Shown one piece after another: positions 36,482 through 45,690 of a DNA stretch of 64,000 nucleotides; positions within the stretch are counted from its first letter, which is position 1, and each line of letters starts with the position of its first letter. Source of the DNA: Oscillospiraceae bacterium (GTDB lineage Bacteria; Bacillota; Clostridia; Oscillospirales; Ruminococcaceae); assembly GCA_030533325.1 (NCBI GenBank), contig JAUNJJ010000002.1:44777-108776 (forward strand), in the 5' to 3' direction. The notes below the pieces were generated by a model. The model had not been told where the DNA came from, made no database searches, and worked only from the letters and a program-made list of their open reading frames with translations. Made by a program: the position numbers and the translations under genes.

Positions 36482-38089
36482 ATGTATTCAGCAGAATTTC
36501 AGGAATCATTAAAGAAGGTTGAAGCTAACAGAGCTGCAAATACTGCTCTTGAACCAAGACGTATGACAGCTCAGGAAAAGGATGATCTCCTTGCAGCTTA
36601 CCATCCTGACTACAAGAAGAGCGAATTTTCAGAACTCAAGATTGGTCCTAACAAGGGTGAAGTAGTTCCTCACGAACTCGTTGAAATCCTTCAGGCAAAG
36701 AGCCGTATCAAGGCTTCTGACATAAACCTTGAAGATGTTAAGTATGACGTTGACGTTCTCGTTATCGGCGGCGGCGGCGCAGGTACATCTGCTGCTATCG
36801 AAGCTCACAATGCCGGTGCTAAGACAATGATCGTTACAAAGCTCCGTATGGGCGATGCAAACACAATGATGGCTGAAGGTGGTATCCAGGCAGCTGACAA
36901 GGAAAACGACTCACCTGCACAGCACTACATCGATGCTTTCGGCGGCGGTCACTTCGCAGCAAAGAAGGAACTCCTTGCAAAGCTAGTATGCGATGCTCCT
37001 GGCGCTATCAAGTGGCTCAATGAGCTCGGCGTTGAATTCGACAAGGACGAAACAGGCCGTATGGTAACAACACACGGCGGCGGTACTTCACGCAAGAGAA
37101 TGCATGCTGCAAAGGACTACTCAGGTGCAGAAATCATGCGTACACTCCGTGATGAAGTAATCAACCTCGGTATTGAAGTTGTTGACTTCACATCTGCTAT
37201 TGAACTCATCCTTGATGAAAACGGCAGAGCTGCAGGTGCAGTTCTCATGAACATGGAAACAAAGGAACTCATGGTTGCACGTGCAAAGACAGTTATCATC
37301 GCTACAGGCGGTGCAGGACGTATGCACTACCAGGGCTTCCCTACATCAAACCACTACGGTGCTACAGCTGACGGTCTCGTACTCGGCTACAGAGTAGGCG
37401 CTAAGCTCCTTTATCCTGAAACACTTCAGTATCATCCGACAGGTGCTGCTTACCCACAGCAGATTTTCGGTGCTCTCGTTACTGAAAAGGTTCGTTCACT
37501 CGGTGCCAAGCTCGTAAACGTAAATGGTGAAGTATTCATGCACCCACTGGAAACACGTGACGTTTCTGCTGCTTCAATCATTCGTGAATGTTCAGACAGA
37601 AACAACGGTGTGGACACAGGCAGCGGCAAGGCTGTATGGCTTGACACTCCAATGATTGAAATCATCGGCGGTGAAGGCACAATTGAAAAGCGTATCCCTG
37701 CTATGATGCGTATGTTCGCTTCATACGGTATTGATATCCGCAAGGAACCAATCCTTATCTACCCTACACTCCACTACCAGAACGGCGGTCTCGACATCAA
37801 CGTTAACGGTATGACAACAAATGTTGAAAACCTCTTCGTTGCCGGCGAAGCTGTTGGTGGTATCCACGGTAAGAACCGTCTTATGGGTAACTCTCTCCTC
37901 GATATTATCGTATTCGGCCGTAACGCTGGTATCAACGCAGCAGCTACAGCAAAGAACGTAACAGTTGGCAAGCTCAGCCTTGAACACATCGCTAAGTTTG
38001 ATGCTGAACGTGAAGCTGCAGGTATCGTAACAGATACAGTATCACCTAAGTTACTCCCTGACTACCGCGGAAACAAGAGCGGAATGTAA
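36482..38089 (+). CDS. frdA: Fumarate reductase flavoprotein subunit (soluble type)
   Basis: 535 residues, shorter than the about 600 of E. coli FrdA because the C-terminal domain is trimmed. FAD motif GGGGAG (96-101), active-site loop THGGGTSRKRMH, substrate His318 in QYHPTGAAY and the FrdA-type IHGKNRLMGNS segment. The His that attaches FAD covalently in E. coli FrdA is Asn127 (MGDANTMMAEGG), so flavin should be non-covalent. Reduces fumarate to succinate. AAGGAGG precedes the ATG; it is the last gene of the run before the 38110 terminator. L-aspartate oxidase was considered but is disfavoured by the adjacent FrdB. Confidence 0.88.
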   Translation: MYSAEFQESLKKVEANRAANTALEPRRMTAQEKDDLLAAYHPDYKKSEFSELKIGPNKGEVVPHELVEILQAKSRIKASDINLEDVKYDVDVLVIGGGGAGTSAAIEAHNAGAKTMIVTKLRMGDANTMMAEGGIQAADKENDSPAQHYIDAFGGGHFAAKKELLAKLVCDAPGAIKWLNELGVEFDKDETGRMVTTHGGGTSRKRMHAAKDYSGAEIMRTLRDEVINLGIEVVDFTSAIELILDENGRAAGAVLMNMETKELMVARAKTVIIATGGAGRMHYQGFPTSNHYGATADGLVLGYRVGAKLLYPETLQYHPTGAAYPQQIFGALVTEKVRSLGAKLVNVNGEVFMHPLETRDVSAASIIRECSDRNNGVDTGSGKAVWLDTPMIEIIGGEGTIEKRIPAMMRMFASYGIDIRKEPILIYPTLHYQNGGLDINVNGMTTNVENLFVAGEAVGGIHGKNRLMGNSLLDIIVFGRNAGINAAATAKNVTVGKLSLEHIAKFDAEREAAGIVTDTVSPKLLPDYRGNKSGM

Positions 38090-38109
38090 TCTTTCTGCAT
38101 ATAATAAAT

Positions 38110-38155
38110 AAACACAGCAAACCCCTGTTTAACACAGGGGTTGATGTGTGTTTTA
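38110..38155 (+). terminator. Terminator after frdA
   Basis: AACCCCTGT/ACAGGGGTT nine-base-pair stem (38120-38142) within an outer AAACACA/TGTGTTT pairing that ends in TTTT. It separates the main operon from the transporter and rex. The gap to 38274 also holds a weak Rex-like sequence (38176-38193). Confidence 0.7.
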
Positions 38156-38274
38156 ATAAAATATTTTGTTGATTTTTGTTGATTTATTAATTCAAAAGGC
38201 AGTCCGATTAACACATGAAAAAATTTATGTTTTCATCGGAATGTTTTTTATGTAACTTTTGGAGGTTTGTTAAA

Positions 38275-39519
38275 ATGAACTTATTTAATGGTGTAATATC
38301 CATTACAGGTATTGGTTTCCTGATGTTTGTAATATTCATCGTGGCAGGACTCGGATATCTTCTCGGAAGAGTAACAATCAAGGGTGTATCACTCGGCACA
38401 GCAGGCGTTTTCATCATAGCACTTCTTTTCGGTGCTCTTGTATTCTCAGTTGATGGCAGTGACCTTGTTACAACCAAATTCGGTGCTGAAGTTGCTCTTG
38501 CGAAAAACAGCTTCAAGATTATAGAAAATCTCGGACTCATCCTTTTCGTAACATCGGTTGGATTCATCGCCGGTCCGAACTTCTTCTCAAATCTTAAGAA
38601 GAACTTTACATCCTACGCACTTCTTTCACTTATAATCATAATCCTTGGCGGTCTTACAACTGTATTCTGCATCAAGGTATTTGGCTGCGATACAGCAATG
38701 GCAGTTGGTCTTCTCTCAGGTGCGCTTACTTCAACACCTGCTTTCTCAGCTGCAAAGGACACTATCAGCTCTGTATATGCCAATGATGCTGAACTCATCG
38801 CTAAGTATGAGGATATCGTAACAGTTGGTCACGGTATCGCTTACCTCTTCGGTGTTGTAGGTGTTGTTCTCTTCGTACAGATTGTTCCTAAGATGCTCAA
38901 GGCAAATCTTGACGAGGAACGTAAGAAGATCGCCTCTGTTGACACAGGTGCAAAGAAAAACGAAGGCAAAAAGCTTTTTGATATAGACGGTTTCGGACTT
39001 GCAGCATTTGCCATTGCTGTAGTACTCGGTATGTTCATCGGCGGAATCAAGATTCCTATGGGTTCTTCAACATTTTCACTTGGTACAACAGGCGGATGTC
39101 TCCTCGCTTCACTGGTAGTTGCTCACTTTGGTCACTTCGGCTCTCTTAACATGAAACCTGAAAAGAGAATGCTCGAAATCTTCCGTGAATTCGGTCTTAT
39201 GGCATTCCTTATTGGTGCCGGTATCCCTGGCGGTGCTTCATTCATCAAGTTCTTCCAGCCTGAATACTTCCTCTATGGTATCCTTATGACAACCGTACCT
39301 ATGATTGTAGGTTTCATCATCGCAAAGTACGTTATCAAGCTTCCTCTCTTCAACAACCTCGGTGGTATCACAGGAGGTATGACATCAACACCTGCACTCG
39401 GAACACTTATCAACGTTGCAAAGACTGACGATGTAGCTTCTGCATATGCAGCTGCTTATCCGGTTGCTCTTATTGCGGTTGTACTTGTTTCACAGTTCAT
39501 AATAATGCTGTTCAGCTAA
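38275..39519 (+). CDS. AspT/SucE-family transporter, likely succinate exporter
   Basis: 414 residues from the ATG at 38275, chosen for GGAGG 11 bases upstream. Ten or more membrane helices in two halves, each with a GALTSTPAFSAAK / GGMTSTPALGTLIN motif, the repeat signature of the aspartate:alanine exchanger family (PF06826). Compared with AspT the central TrkA-C domains are missing. A known family member, SucE1 of Corynebacterium, exports succinate. Following fumarate reductase and preceding rex, succinate efflux or succinate/dicarboxylate exchange is the natural proposal. Function inferred from context. Confidence 0.82.
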   Translation: MNLFNGVISITGIGFLMFVIFIVAGLGYLLGRVTIKGVSLGTAGVFIIALLFGALVFSVDGSDLVTTKFGAEVALAKNSFKIIENLGLILFVTSVGFIAGPNFFSNLKKNFTSYALLSLIIIILGGLTTVFCIKVFGCDTAMAVGLLSGALTSTPAFSAAKDTISSVYANDAELIAKYEDIVTVGHGIAYLFGVVGVVLFVQIVPKMLKANLDEERKKIASVDTGAKKNEGKKLFDIDGFGLAAFAIAVVLGMFIGGIKIPMGSSTFSLGTTGGCLLASLVVAHFGHFGSLNMKPEKRMLEIFREFGLMAFLIGAGIPGGASFIKFFQPEYFLYGILMTTVPMIVGFIIAKYVIKLPLFNNLGGITGGMTSTPALGTLINVAKTDDVASAYAAAYPVALIAVVLVSQFIIMLFS

Positions 39520-39549
39520 TTTTATCTGTACAGCAGACAGGTAATATCT

Positions 39550-40164
39550 ATGAGACAGATTGAAATATCACGGGCAACAATGGGGCGTATCCCGACATAT
39601 CTGAAATACCTTAAAGATAAAGCCCTGAAAACTGAAAATATTTCAGCTACAACTCTTGCCAAAGAACTTGGTCTGGGTGAAGTTCAGGTTCGAAAAGATC
39701 TTGGTGCCGTAAGCGGTGCAGGCCGTCCTAAAACCGGATATAATGTTTCTGAACTTATCGCAGTTCTGGAAAAATTCCTTGCTCATGATGAAAACAGCAA
39801 TGTAGTCATCGTAGGAGCAGGAAAACTCGGAAGAGCACTTCTGGACTACGGCGGATTCAGGGATTACGGTCTCGATATAATGGCCGCTTTTGACAAAGCT
39901 GTAGATACACCTGAGAAAAGCAATCTGGGAAAACCTGTTTACTCTATGGATATGCTTGACGATTTCTGCAAAGAAAACAACATACGAATAGGAGTAATAG
40001 CAGTTCCGGCTCAGAGTGCACAGGAAGTATGCGACCGTTTTATAAAAAATGGTATAAAAGCTATATGGTGCTTTGCTCCATGTACTCTTGACGTACCTGA
40101 TAATATCCCCGTTCAATATGAAAACATGGCACTTTCACTGGCCTATCTGAATAAGAAAATCTGA
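39550..40164 (+). CDS. rex: Redox-sensing transcriptional repressor Rex
   Basis: 204 residues. An N-terminal winged helix with SATTLAKELGLGEVQVRKDL and the Rex-typical RPKTGY, then a Rossmann domain with VGAGKLGRALL for NAD(H). Rex senses the NADH/NAD ratio and represses fermentative genes when NADH is low. It lies 30 bases after the transporter gene, probably in one transcript, and is well placed to control the NADH-consuming succinate operon. Confidence 0.95.
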   Translation: MRQIEISRATMGRIPTYLKYLKDKALKTENISATTLAKELGLGEVQVRKDLGAVSGAGRPKTGYNVSELIAVLEKFLAHDENSNVVIVGAGKLGRALLDYGGFRDYGLDIMAAFDKAVDTPEKSNLGKPVYSMDMLDDFCKENNIRIGVIAVPAQSAQEVCDRFIKNGIKAIWCFAPCTLDVPDNIPVQYENMALSLAYLNKKI

Positions 40165-40179
40165 TAAAAAGATTTTTAT

Positions 40180-40193
40180 AAAACAGCCTCCCT
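40180..40193 (+). repeat. Left copy of a 14-bp direct repeat flanking the island
   Basis: AAAACAGCCTCCCT recurs at 51427-51440. The sequence lies in a terminator-like region after rex; the right copy is part of a complete terminator hairpin. Confidence 0.45.
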
Positions 40194-40234
40194 TTACGGC
40201 GGAGGAGATAAAGAAGTTTTATCGTATTTTACTG

Positions 40235-40278
40235 AAGGCTGCGTAACAGCATAAGTTACGCAGCCTTATTTCTTTTTC
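40235..40278 (+). terminator. Terminator downstream of rex
   Basis: AAGGCTGCGTAAC pairs with GTTACGCAGCCTT around AGCATAA, followed by ATTTCTTTTTC. A 13-bp perfect stem. Confidence 0.85.
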
Positions 40279-40407
40279 TGACATAATCCATGCGTTTGTT
40301 TTATAATGAGAATAGAAAAAAATTTTCTTTGAAGTGAAATATTCGCAGCTTAAAAGATGACTATATATGCAGAGGACCTCTACGCCTCGCGGAAGGAGGC
40401 ATATCCA

Positions 40408-40650
40408 ATGGATGATGCATCAATTATAGAATTGTTCCGTGAAAGAAATGAACAGGCAATTGTCGAGATTAAGCGAAAGTATGGCAGGCTGTGCTTTTAT
40501 ATAGCCGGAAATATTCTGTCTCTGCATGAGGATATAGAAGAATGCATTAATTCTGCCTATTATAAGATATGGAACAACATACCGCCTGACAATCCTGACG
40601 ATTTCTGTCATGGAAACTGCATCTCAGAGTACGATTACAGACAGAAATAA
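40408..40650 (+). pseudogene. Truncated sigma-70-family factor fragment
   Basis: From the ATG at 40408 (GGAGG nine bases upstream) the frame encodes about 60 residues resembling region 2 of mobile-element or ECF-like sigma factors (DDASIIELFRERNEQAIVEIKRKYGRLC, continuing to an ED-IEECINSAYYKIWN segment), then similarity stops around NNIPPDNP and an unrelated tail ends at 40650. The DNA-binding region 4 is missing. I read this as a gene remnant, cut at a rearrangement near 40590-40610. The upstream 40279-40407 stretch contains no other gene. Confidence 0.6.
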
Positions 40651-40927
40651 AATCAAAGATATCACAGATGTGCTGTATCAATTAAAACCCGAAGCCAGAA
40701 CTGATGCTTTGTCCGGTTCTCCTGAATGGCTAAACAATGCCTGGGATGCATACAGGGCAAATCCTGACGCTTTTACAAGAGAAGATATCACGCTTGATAT
40801 TACTTTCAAAAACGGTGCTGTTCTGAAAGGTATAAGCTATCAGCCTTACCTCGGAAACGGCTATGTTTCAGGTATGCAGGAGCTTACACATGAACAGAAT
40901 TGCCTGTTAAGGGAGTTACTTAAGTGA
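40610..40927 (+). pseudogene. Unrecognised fragment next to mobile-element remnants
   Basis: 105 in-frame codons overlapping the end of the sigma fragment in another frame. The residues (for example LKPEARTDALSGSPEWLNNAWDAYR and DITLDITFKNGAVLKGISYQ in two segments) look like real protein, not shadow, and end in ELTHEQNCLLRELLK. There is no ribosome site at the first ATG. Probably the 3' end of a larger gene from an integrative element. No family recognised. Confidence 0.4.
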
Positions 40928-40954
40928 ACAGGGATTATCATAGAAGGCTAAACT

Positions 40955-41197
40955 GAATTTACCCGTGCCAAAACTCTGGGATGGTACTATGAAATCAAAC
41001 AGATTTCAATGCGTATTGAGATGTATAAAAAGTGCATGAATTATGTTCCGAAGTACAGTATTATACACACTGATTCAGATAAATTTATGCATTCACAGGG
41101 GCTTGCTAACTGGACAAATCTTGAGAACATTAAAACAGCAGGCAGAGCTATAAATGATGAGATCTGTCACGGTATTGCCGAGCAGACCTCAGCTTGA
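40955..41197 (+). pseudogene. Relaxase (mobilisation protein) C-terminal fragment
   Basis: The open frame from 40955 encodes EFTRAKTLGWYYEIKQIS followed by MRIEMYKKCMNYVPKYS and NLENIKTAGRAINDEIC, which I recognise as the C-terminal part of MOB-type relaxases of integrative/mobilisable elements. The nicking domain is absent and a stop precedes it by two codons. A decayed trace of a conjugative element at the left end of the island. The next 235 bases (41198-41432) contain only hairpins. Confidence 0.6.
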
Positions 41198-41389
41198 CCG
41201 TCCGGCGAAGGTCAAAGCCACTCAGAGCCGTCAACCACTGCGGAGCGGAAAGCTAACCGCTGAAAAAAGCCCTCAGAAACGCTTACAGAGCGTTTCCGAG
41301 AGCTTGCGGTTATTCAGTTTCAATAGGGTTTGTGCCTGTTGTGGTGTGCTCCACAATGCTGATTATGACTTGTGTGGAACGGAAATCAG

Positions 41390-41421
41390 GTGTGCCAATA
41401 GGCTATGGCATATTGGCACAC
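41390..41421. terminator. Hairpin at the end of the toroid-repeat gene
   Basis: GTGTGCCAATA and TATTGGCACAC form a perfect 11-bp stem with a ten-base loop, 12 bases beyond the minus-strand stop at 41433. No T-run follows, so it may be an mRNA end-protecting hairpin. Smaller hairpins lie at 41276-41296 and 41339-41356. Confidence 0.5.
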
Positions 41422-41432
41422 TCGATGTACCG

Positions 41433-44400
41433 TCAATTAAACAGATTCAAATCTCCATCAAATGTTTCTCCGGTGAACACACCGCCCTGGAATATGATGT
41501 TCTTAGCAATGATCCTTCCGTGAATATTAAAGTTGTTTGATTCGATCCTTACTGTTCCATTTGGTGCGTAGATAATACCCTTAATGTCCACATCAGTTGA
41601 CCTGATCGTAATATCTCCTTCACTACAAATAATTACGCCTTCATCAACATCTGTTGCAAAGCAGTTACTTGGATCAATGACAAGATTCTTAGTGCTGAAT
41701 ATATCAGATTTAGCTGTTACGTTGTTGCCGTAGATTCGGAATTCATTGTCATTCTCGCTTGTCCAGCCGTTTTCGATGCTCAGGACTGTTTCCTGCAATC
41801 TCGACTTAATTACGCTCATGACATCAGGGAATTCAATAAACTCAGCAGCGACTGGATCGTTTTCGAGTAATGTCTGCCATGTATTGAACTGCGATCCTGA
41901 AACTGATGAACAATCACCATTGACTGTAAATTCAGAGCAGTTTGCTTCAATATTGGAATTTGAGTGCATACTGCCGTATACATTCATAAGCCAGCCGTTC
42001 ATCTGAATACCCTTTATTGAAGTGTCATCATTCATAGAAAACAGAACATCGTCGCCCATAAAGGTGAAATCAAATCCATCAAGCATAAAGCCATCGCCGG
42101 GCAGTTCGATTGTCTGACCGTCCTCTGTTGTTACTTCATAAGTGATAAGATATTCCTTGCCGCCTCTTGAAGTGAAATCATTTGCAGGAACAACACTAAA
42201 TGAATCGGTATTGTTTTCTCCAATAGAGAGATCAATAACTTCTTCTCTTTCATAGACTACTTTTTCGTGTGCCGTGTCTATGATTTTGATAGTAATCGTT
42301 CCGTTTTCAATATCGTATCTTCCGATGTTTTCGATATATCTACTTATATCCACAGTTTCGTCAGCTTTGAACAGCTTACCTGACGTGTTAAGATAACCTG
42401 TCAGTTCATACTGTGGCAGCTCATGATGTACTACTTCAATCACTGCCTGGCTTTCAGCAACCAATACTTCGCCATCGTAAACATAGGAAATTATTGTATA
42501 CTGTCCTTCGGGCTGGTCTGCAACATTCCATATCTCGGATACTTCAACATAGCTTTTTGTCATGATCTCAGAAAGCGGTTTAGAGAATTCCTTGATGACA
42601 TTGCCCTCTGAATCAATAATTGAAATAACATTTGTAAGTCCTTTAGCAGCTCTGATATCAGAATTATTATGGATTCTGTCAAAAATACTTACATTTTCAT
42701 GTTCATGGTATGTTGCTTTGTCTGTAGAAACCTGATTTGTGATTTTTCCTTCAGAACCAATAACAGGGAGCGTTATCTTATCCAGCGTCTTGATTCTTGC
42801 ATTATTGTTTTCATCTGTATAGTCAAGTCTGATGTTCTTTAAGAGGATAGCATCAACACCTGACGTAAGATTATCCAAATCAACAGGTACTACAAAGCTG
42901 ATAGTTTCGCCCTCATGAAGCTCATCATACTGCTGAACGAAAGATGAGCCGTCTGGCAGTTCACCTGTAATAGTAAAGTTCGTTGCTACAACAACATCAG
43001 AATCCAGAATGCGTTTGGCTTCTTCTGTATCAATGATATTGTATTTGATAGTGTTGATAGCCATTTTATCTGAATATTCATAGAAGCAAGCGTTGTCTGG
43101 AATAAGCTGAACTATCTGCTGATACTGTTCTGAGGAATTTTCATCGCCAAGTCCGATAAATGTAATATTTTTATCAACGATCTTCTGCGCAACATCATTC
43201 AGTACCTCTTCATCATCAAGGTCTTCGATAGATGTATCGCTTAAACTGATAACATATCTGCTATTGTCACTTTCAAAATTGTAATTATCAAGAACATTTA
43301 GGAGTTTTTCACCCTTAATAGTCTGCATCGTGATTTTATCAAATGTAAAATACGATCTCTGACTACAGTTATGACTTTGATGACTTGTAATCGGTCCATA
43401 ACCATTGCCATGAACAGTTGGAAGGACATAATTATCAATAACAAGTTTTTCTCCGTCCCATAGGGATATATTGTTCCTATCAGCAATTATCTTGATATTA
43501 TGTTCATCATATACATTATTGAAAGTAAATGTTTTTTCAACTCTTCCAAGCGTAGCGGTATTTCTAAAACTATCAAGGTTTACAGAATCAAGTTCGTAAA
43601 GGATTAGTATGTTGTTTGATATAAGGACATAATAACCACTGATTGTGTTTGATTCAGTATCGATTTCTGTGTTAAACAAGAAACCTCCACCGTACATACT
43701 GTGCCAATCAGTATGGTCGCGCTTAATAGAGAACGTAAATATTTTCTGCGAATCATTCTTATCAGGAACAAACAGGAAATCCTTATATGGAACAGCTCTG
43801 TAACCAAGCATCTGAATACTTGTACCATCAGAAATGATATGCTTTGTATATCCTTCCTGTGTGTCATATCCTGGGTGATCGTAGGATATCCATTCGTGAT
43901 CGTCTTTGGCAGAAAGGAATGATGTAGAAACATTGCTAAGGTTTACTGCATATCCCATAGATTCGAGCTTATCCTTAATCGCTTCGATTTTAGCAGCATA
44001 CTTATCAATAAGCTCAGTATCTTCTGATGCTGTTGTAAAGATAAGATCAACAACTCTTTCATCACGCAGGCTTAATGTCACTTCCGTATTATCATCGATC
44101 TCTGTGAGATATTCTTTATCAGTAGCATAGGCTATTGCAACGCTCTTATCAGATACAAAGTAGTTTGTAGTGGTCTGAGCAATCTGCATTTCTCCTGACA
44201 TCAGCTCTGCTCTTATGATATATGCGTTTCTCTCAGAAGTATCAGGAGTAAAGCTTCCAAGCTGAATGAAGTTCATAGCCACGTCAGCTTCGGAGATATT
44301 CGCTGTTCCCTCAGCAATCACCTGACCGGATACATCTGTTACTCCCCAGTTGACAGCAAGATGATTATCTTCCGTATAGTTGCTGATGTCAAATTCTGCT

Positions 44401-45689
44401 GTAATATCAACGGAATCAGCATCGCCAACTCTTGAATACGGCTGGCTCAAAGCAAGTGTAATGCTATCAACTGCTAAACGATGCTGGATTCTGAAAGTCT
44501 GTTCAAATGACTTTACTACCTCATTATTTGAGTTACGAATGATCTCGGCACGAACGGTATATTCACCGTCGGCGTTATCCGCAGTGTTCCATACCGCAGT
44601 ATCACCGTCAAGAGAAATAGCTGTACCGTCGGGCTTTATGATTGACATTTCAAAGGTAGCCTTATCGGTTTCAAACTCATTGATAACGCTGATATTTACG
44701 TTTTCATTGGAGTTGAAAGCAGCAACTGCGTAACCGCTATCATTAGTGATAGCGATATTATCAATCTTAGCTACCAGTGCATTCTGCTCTCTTACGAGCA
44801 GTTCAAGATAAAGTGCCGTAGCCATAGGATCATCGAACACTCCACCGTCCTCTGCCTGCAAAGCATAATATGATGATACATCATAGCGCCCGTCCCTTTT
44901 CAGCCTGTACAAAGCAGTATAGAAGTGCTGATATACTGTATCAAGGTCACTTGCTGAAAGCTCGTTTATGGCAGGAAACGCTGTATCAAGATAGCTGTCA
45001 AGTGCTGCAAAGGTATCTTTAAGATAGTATGACAGCACAGGGTTGACATCTATCGTATCCACGAGAATATTAGCAATGTCAGCAGAGAGATAAGCATTTG
45101 AGCTTAATCCCTGCTGGTAACCAAAACCGCCGTCCTCGTTTTGCAGTGATGAGATGTAGAGAGCGGCATTTGTCATGGCTTCCGTCTCGTCTATATCGGT
45201 CAGAGCCTTTAATGCAAGCTTTGTGTCGATGATGTCGCTGGTGTAACCTTCAGTAAGACCGAAACCGCCGTCATTGTTTTGAAATGATACTAATAATTGC
45301 TTAACTTCTTCACTTTGAAGATCATCAATTAACAATAAATGGGAGGTATCATCAACATTTTGGGTTTCAATGAACCATACATAATTAATTGCATTGTCCA
45401 AGACTGATGAAAGTGTTTCAATCGATGCCAAAGACAGAACATATGTGTTGTTATCATAAATATACTCTACAATGTCTCCAATTTTCGACATTGTCTTGCA
45501 ATCAATATGTTCATCATTGTCATTTTCGACATCAGTACCCATTATATAAGAGAGCCCAATTTCGAGTGCCTCACTATTATTTGAAGCAAATAAGTTCTCA
45601 TCAGCCGCTAAACCATTAATCGTGTTTAGAGGGACGATCAATTGAACTGTAATAAAAACAAGAGCTACAATTATTCTTTTCAGATTCAT
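41433..45689 (-). CDS. Large secreted protein with terpenoid-cyclase-like toroid repeats and polymer-type tail
   Basis: 1418 residues. A Sec signal peptide (about 1-28, cleavage near GLAA) precedes repeats of the prenyltransferase/squalene-oxidase type, seen as QNNDGGFGL near 134, QNEDGGFGY near 181 and QAEDGGVFDD near 277; these build alpha/alpha toroids in secreted proteins without cyclase activity. Several immunoglobulin-like or CARDB-like segments follow, then a laminin-G-like region near 690-800, and a C-terminal beta-solenoid tail (ITIRSTDVDIKGIIYAP). It starts one base past the immunity gene's stop, with GGAGG inside that gene, so it belongs to the toxin operon. Possibly a surface partner or delivery scaffold for the toxin; this is inference. 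Confidence 0.8.
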   Translation of the reverse strand: MNLKRIIVALVFITVQLIVPLNTINGLAADENLFASNNSEALEIGLSYIMGTDVENDNDEHIDCKTMSKIGDIVEYIYDNNTYVLSLASIETLSSVLDNAINYVWFIETQNVDDTSHLLLIDDLQSEEVKQLLVSFQNNDGGFGLTEGYTSDIIDTKLALKALTDIDETEAMTNAALYISSLQNEDGGFGYQQGLSSNAYLSADIANILVDTIDVNPVLSYYLKDTFAALDSYLDTAFPAINELSASDLDTVYQHFYTALYRLKRDGRYDVSSYYALQAEDGGVFDDPMATALYLELLVREQNALVAKIDNIAITNDSGYAVAAFNSNENVNISVINEFETDKATFEMSIIKPDGTAISLDGDTAVWNTADNADGEYTVRAEIIRNSNNEVVKSFEQTFRIQHRLAVDSITLALSQPYSRVGDADSVDITAEFDISNYTEDNHLAVNWGVTDVSGQVIAEGTANISEADVAMNFIQLGSFTPDTSERNAYIIRAELMSGEMQIAQTTTNYFVSDKSVAIAYATDKEYLTEIDDNTEVTLSLRDERVVDLIFTTASEDTELIDKYAAKIEAIKDKLESMGYAVNLSNVSTSFLSAKDDHEWISYDHPGYDTQEGYTKHIISDGTSIQMLGYRAVPYKDFLFVPDKNDSQKIFTFSIKRDHTDWHSMYGGGFLFNTEIDTESNTISGYYVLISNNILILYELDSVNLDSFRNTATLGRVEKTFTFNNVYDEHNIKIIADRNNISLWDGEKLVIDNYVLPTVHGNGYGPITSHQSHNCSQRSYFTFDKITMQTIKGEKLLNVLDNYNFESDNSRYVISLSDTSIEDLDDEEVLNDVAQKIVDKNITFIGLGDENSSEQYQQIVQLIPDNACFYEYSDKMAINTIKYNIIDTEEAKRILDSDVVVATNFTITGELPDGSSFVQQYDELHEGETISFVVPVDLDNLTSGVDAILLKNIRLDYTDENNNARIKTLDKITLPVIGSEGKITNQVSTDKATYHEHENVSIFDRIHNNSDIRAAKGLTNVISIIDSEGNVIKEFSKPLSEIMTKSYVEVSEIWNVADQPEGQYTIISYVYDGEVLVAESQAVIEVVHHELPQYELTGYLNTSGKLFKADETVDISRYIENIGRYDIENGTITIKIIDTAHEKVVYEREEVIDLSIGENNTDSFSVVPANDFTSRGGKEYLITYEVTTEDGQTIELPGDGFMLDGFDFTFMGDDVLFSMNDDTSIKGIQMNGWLMNVYGSMHSNSNIEANCSEFTVNGDCSSVSGSQFNTWQTLLENDPVAAEFIEFPDVMSVIKSRLQETVLSIENGWTSENDNEFRIYGNNVTAKSDIFSTKNLVIDPSNCFATDVDEGVIICSEGDITIRSTDVDIKGIIYAPNGTVRIESNNFNIHGRIIAKNIIFQGGVFTGETFDGDLNLFN

Positions 45690-45690
45690 C

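Noticed and set aside
36482..38089. L-aspartate oxidase (NadB) instead of fumarate reductase
   Set aside because: The non-covalent flavin would fit NadB, but the adjacent FrdB-like subunit, the Hdr/Flx genes and the absence of nadA/nadC favour fumarate reductase.
41276..41356. Small hairpins as a riboswitch or attachment site
   Set aside because: Short stems, no conserved core that I can recognise, and situated within decayed mobile DNA.
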